Positions 60,011 to 64,000 of a stretch of DNA of 64,000 nucleotides are shown here, one piece after another. The notes beneath the pieces were generated by a model. That model made no database searches, was not told where the DNA came from, and was given only the letters and a program-made list of their open reading frames with translations. Position numbers and translations under genes: made by a program. The DNA lies in contig CAWGIX010000006.1 of NCBI GenBank assembly GCA_963822705.1, positions 248,001-312,000 on the forward strand, written 5' to 3'. The DNA is from CAVRQM01 sp963822705. GTDB taxonomy: Bacteria; Pseudomonadota; Alphaproteobacteria; Acetobacterales; Acetobacteraceae. Every line of letters begins with the position of its first letter. The first letter of the stretch is position 1.

Positions 60011-61605
60011 CCGAGCATTTTGACGCGGTGGTGATCGGCGGCGGCCATAACGGGCTGGTCTGCGGCGCCTATCTGTCCCGCGCCGGTCTGTCCACTTTGG
60101 TGCTGGAAAAAAACTCCGTTGTGGGCGGAGCGGCGGTTTCAGAAGAATACGTGCCGGGATTCCGCTTCTCCACATTCAGCTATCTGATGAGCCTTGTTGC
60201 ATCCAAAAGTTATCCACGAGCTGGATTTGCGACGGCACGGTTTTGAGGTGCTGCCTGCCTCGGACATGTTTTCGCCATTGCCGGACGGCGACCACATCCT
60301 GTTCTGCGAAGATGTTGCCCGGACACAGGCCAGCTTCACCCGGTTCTCCGCCCGTGATGCCGCCATCTACCCGCAGTTCGATGCGTATCTGATGGATGCA
60401 GCCAAAATCGTCCGAAAACTGCTGCTGGAGACGCCGCCCGATCCGTCCTGTCGCACTTGGCGCGCGTTTCGCGAGAGTGCGGCGTTCCTGTGGCGCCACC
60501 GGCGAGTGGGCGGAAAGATTTTTCGACTGGTCGACCTGTTGACGATGAGCGCCGACGATTACCTGTCAGAATGGTTCGAGAGCACGCATGTCAAGGCGGT
60601 GCTGGCATACTATTCCGGGATTGGCACCTTTGCCGGGCCACGCACGCCGGGCACGGCGTATGTCATCATGCACCACGTCATGGGCGAACACGCCGGAGCC
60701 GGCGGCTGGGGTTTCGTACGCGGCGGCATGGGCACGATCACGCACGCGATTGCGGCTGCCGGTCGTGAGCACGGCATGCAGGTGCGCACCGATGCCGAGG
60801 TGATCGGCATCGATACGCAGGGCGGCCGCGCGGTCGGGGTCACCCTGGCGGACGGCAGCCGCGTTGCAGCACCGGTCGTCGCCAGCAATGTCAGTGCGAA
60901 ACTGACGTTCCTAAAATTCTTGTCGGAGCGGCTTCTGCCAGAAGAGTTCTTGCGCCAGATCCGCGGCTACCGGACCCAGAGTTCGGCGTTCAAGATCAAC
61001 ATCGCCTGCGAACGCCTGCCGCACTACACCGCGTTCGATCCCCAGCGATGCGGGTTCGCTTATCCCACCTACACGCACATTGCACCCACCGTTGAATATC
61101 TGGAACGCGCCTATGACGACGCGAAATGGGGCGACATTTCGAAACAGCCGTTCCTGACGCCGGTGGCACCCAGTTTCGTCGACACAGACGATCGCGCCGC
61201 CTGGCAAGCATGTACTGCATCTGTTCGGCGGCCATGCCGCCCATACGCTCGCTGCGGGCAGTTGGGAGACGCGCCGCGGCGAGCTCGACACAAAACGTGT
61301 TGGCCGCCGTGGACGAGGTCGCGCCCGGCTTTTCGGACGGCATCATCGGCATGCAGGTGCTGGCTCCGCCGGACATCGAGGCGCGGATCGGCAGCCCGCA
61401 CGGCCACATTTTCCATGGTGAACTGAGCGTGGACCAGTTGTTCTGGGCGCGCCCGGCGCCGCATTTCGCCGACTACCGCAGCCCGATCCGGGGCCTGTAT
61501 CAGTGCGGCTCGTCGGCGCATCCGGGCGGCGGCGTGGGTGGCGTGCCGGGTCACAACGCTGCGCGCGAGATTCTGCGCGACCGGCGGGTCAAGACCCATG
61601 CCTGA
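60007..61605 (+). CDS. PYROXD2/phytoene desaturase-like FAD oxidoreductase (three frameshifts)
   Basis: GTG 60007 starts TEHFDAVVIGGGHNGLVCGA, a FAD motif, then LSTLVLEKNSVVGGAAVSEE. Slips near 60190, 61195 and 61293 (the last in AAAA) must be joined. Continuity is good: MSLLHPKVIHELDLRRHGFE, GGWGFVRGGMGTITHAIAAA, PGKHVLHLFGGHAAHTLAAG, then NVLAAVDEVAPGFSDGIIGM and the C-terminal IRGLYQCGSSAHPGGGVGGV with PGHNAA. The family oxidises diverse amines or carotenoid-like substrates. It lies between two GcvT demethylases with overlapping starts on both sides, so it probably serves the same pathway. Confidence 0.75.
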
Positions 61606-64000
61606 CCTGCCGGAACGCGCCGACGTGGTGGTGATCGGCGGCGGCATCGTCGGTTGCAGCGTCGCCTACCATCTCGCCTTGCGGAACGTGGACGTGCTGC
61701 TGCTGGAGCGCCGGCAGCTGACCTGCGGCACGACCTGGCACGCGGCGGGGCTGGTGGGCCAGTTGCGCGCCACCCTCAACCTGACACGGCTCGCGCAGGT
61801 ACTCGGCACAGCTGTACGAGCGGCTGAAGCACGAGGCGGGGCGGGAGACCGGGTATCGGCGTACCGGCTCGATCAGTCTCGCGGCGTCGCCCGAGCGCTT
61901 TGCGGAACTGAAGCGGCAAGCCGGCATGGCGGCGCTGTTCGGGTTGCCGGTCGAGACGCTGATGCCGGAGAAAGTTTTGGAGCGATATCCGATCCTGAAT
62001 GTCGATGATGTGGTTGGCGGAGTGTTTTTGCCGACCGACGGGCAGACCGATCCGGTCGACACCACGCAGGCTCTCGCCGCGGCCGCGCGGGCGCACGGGG
62101 CGCGCATCCTCGAGGGCGTGAAGGTCACGGGCCTGCTGCGCGACGGCGCCCGCGCAGCAGGCGTGGTGACCGCACAGGGGGACGTGCGCGCAAAAACCGT
62201 GGTACTGGCGGGCGGCATTTGGAGCCGCGATTTTGGCGCCGCCGAAGGCGTGGTGGTTCCGCTGCACGCGGCCGAGCATTTTTACGCCGTAACCGAACCG
62301 ATCCCCGGCCTTCCAAAAAATCTGCCGGTGCTGCGCGATCCGGACCATTGCATCTACGTCAAGGAAGACGCAGGCAAGCTGCTGATCGGATGTTTCGAGC
62401 CGCGCGCACGACCCTGGGGCACCGACGGCATTCCGGAAGATTTCTGCTTCGATCAGCTGGCAGAGGATTTCGACCATTTCCAGCCGTTGCTGGAGTCGGC
62501 GGTGCGGCGCATCCCGCTGTTGGAGCGAACCGGGATACGCGTGTTGTTCAACGGACCGGAAAGTTTCACTCCGGACGTGCGCTACATACTTGGGCCGGCG
62601 CCGGAACTGCCGGGGCTGTTCGTGGCGGCGGGATTCAATTCCATCGGCATTCAGTCGGCCGGCGGCGCGGGGCGGGCGATCGCCGACTGGATCGTGGACG
62701 GCACGCCGGGCATGGATTTGTGGGACGTGGACATCCGCCGGTTCCATTCGTTCCAGGCCAGCCGTGACTATTTGCGCGAACGCACCACAAATCGCTCGGC
62801 CTGCTGTATGCGATGCATTGGCCGCACCGGCAGCCGGAAACCGCGCGGGGCGCCAGACGCTCCATTCTGCACGACCAACTCGCCGCAGCGGGCGCGTGTT
62901 TCGGCGAACAGTCCGGATGGGAACGGGCGAACTGGTTTGCTCGACCCGGCGAGGCGCCGGTCTACCGATATGCCTACGGACGCCAGAACTGGCACGAGGC
63001 TTCCGGAGAGGAACATCGCGCCGTGCGCGAGGCGGTCGGGCTGTTCGATCAGTCGAGTTTCGGGAAGTTCCTGGTTCAGGGCCGCGATGCCGCCGAGGTG
63101 CTGGACCGGATTTCCACCTCTAGTGCCGATATTCCGGTCGGCACGGTCGTCTACACGCAATGGCTGAATTTTTCCGGCGGCATCGAGGCGGACCTGACGT
63201 TTACCCGCTGCGGCGAGCGCGAGTTCTTGGTGGTAACAGCGGCCGCTTCGCAAATGCACGACTTTTACCACCTGCAATCCGCCATCCGAGCTGACGAACA
63301 CTGTTTTGTCACCGATGTTACCTCCGCCTATGCAGTGTTGTCCGTGATGGGTCCGCGCTCGCGCGACCTCCTGTCTCGCATCACCCGAGACGATCTTTCC
63401 GACGCGGCATTCCCGTTCCGCACCAGCCGAAAAATCGAGCTGGGTTTCGCAAAGGTGCGGGCGACGCGGATCAGTTATGTCGGCGAACTGGGTTGGGAAC
63501 TGTATGTGCCGACGGAGTTCGCGCCGCACGTCTTCGACCGGCTGCAGGACGCCGGGGCCGCATACGGCATGCGCCTCGCCGGCTATCACGCGCTGAACAG
63601 TCTGAGGCTGGAAAAAGCCTACCGGCACTGGGGTCACGATATCGATAGCGACACCACGCCGCTGGAAGCGGGTCTGGGCTTTTGCGTGGCGTGGGACAAG
63701 AGCGCGGATTGGATGGGACGCGAAGCCCTGTTGCGGCAGCGCCAATCCGGCGTGGGGCGGCGACTGGTGCAACTCGTGCTGGAGGATTCGCAGGCGATGA
63801 TGTTTCACGACGAGCCGATCCGCCGCGACGGGCAGGGCGTCGGCCGGGTAACCAGCGCCATGTTCGGCCATACACTGGGCGCCGCGGTCGGGCTGGGCTG
63901 GATCGAGGGCACGGCGCCATTGTCGGCCGGCTTCATCAATTCCGGCCGCTATGAGGTGGAGATTGCGGGCGAGCGTGTGCCGGCCCGGGTGTCGCTGACG
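61598..64000 (+). CDS. Second FAD/GcvT demethylase, dimethylglycine dehydrogenase family (partial, two frameshifts)
   Basis: ATG 61598 overlaps the previous stop by eight bases. FAD motif VVVIGGGIVGCSVAYHLALR, then LTCGTTWHAAGLVGQLRATL with the covalent-FAD His. A slip near 61796 leads to YSAQLYERLKHEAGRETGYR, and one near 62788 to KSLGLLYAMHWPHRQPETAR. The GcvT module follows with RTG-like VGLFDQSSFGKFLVQGRD, ISYVGELGWELYVPTEF, and HALNSLRLEKAYRHWGHDI with D in the folate pocket. The frame is still open at the right edge, so the end is missing. It is a paralogue of the gene at 57587 and may act on the next methyl group of the same substrate. Confidence 0.8.

Overview
The window is GC-rich and densely coded. 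It reads as an alphaproteobacterium, most likely Rhodospirillales or Acetobacterales. The basis is gene content and order: ftsB-pdhA-pdhB-pdhC-lpdA-lipA-ratA beside enolase, an E1-beta subunit carrying its own N-terminal lipoyl domain, a tsaE-murU-addB-addA-trxA cluster, and a dispersed repeat of the kind whose translation reads like MAGLDPAI. This assignment is an inference from synteny. No rRNA, tRNA, CRISPR array or intact insertion sequence was recognised.

Layout. 1-4.4 kb: the end of prfC, an F420-reductase-like oxidoreductase, a RES/Xre-type toxin-antitoxin pair, a TauE/SafE permease and an HEVGH metalloprotease. 4.7-10.3 kb: a soluble lytic transglycosylase, pgpA, a CinA-type amidase, then a FIST sensor with a histidine-kinase-like protein that has lost its phospho-acceptor histidine. 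10.4-12.5 kb: a desaturase, an AT-richer gene-poor stretch and a secreted EF-hand protein. 12.6-23.1 kb: ltaE, ratA, lipA, lpdA, a GNAT protein, the pyruvate dehydrogenase genes, ftsB, a secreted Gly/Trp/His-rich protein and enolase. 23.2-32.3 kb: a conserved-looking hypothetical gene, a DUF4160 remnant, trxA, addA, addB, murU-like and tsaE. 32.3-40.2 kb: an SDR, an ornithine/lysine decarboxylase behind a long leader that may be a speF-type RNA, a coiled-coil protein, DedA, a phospholipase C-type phosphoesterase, an arabinonate dehydratase-like enzyme and an M24 hydrolase. 40-48.6 kb: an XRE regulator, secreted protein, NarX/NarL-type two-component pair, SDR, Nudix, Atm1-type ABC exporter, rpmB and an orphan HATPase. 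48.6-52 kb: an enolase-superfamily dehydratase, a sorbitol dehydrogenase-like SDR and fumC. 52.3-64 kb: an oligopeptide-type ABC importer, divergent from two FAD/GcvT demethylases that flank a PYROXD2-like oxidoreductase.

How the genes work together. The PDH block supplies the full E1/E2/E3 complex plus lipoyl synthase. AddAB with trxA and tsaE is a housekeeping cluster. The last 12 kb looks like a dedicated uptake and oxidative-demethylation system for an N-methylated compound of unknown identity.

Quality warning. At least twenty apparent single-base frameshifts interrupt otherwise well-conserved genes, including lipA, ltaE, murU, slt, the desaturase, DedA and both last oxidoreductases. Many sit in short C/G (or A/T) runs. 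The simplest reading is residual indel error in the assembly rather than mass gene decay. I therefore give joined coordinates for these genes and mark the break.
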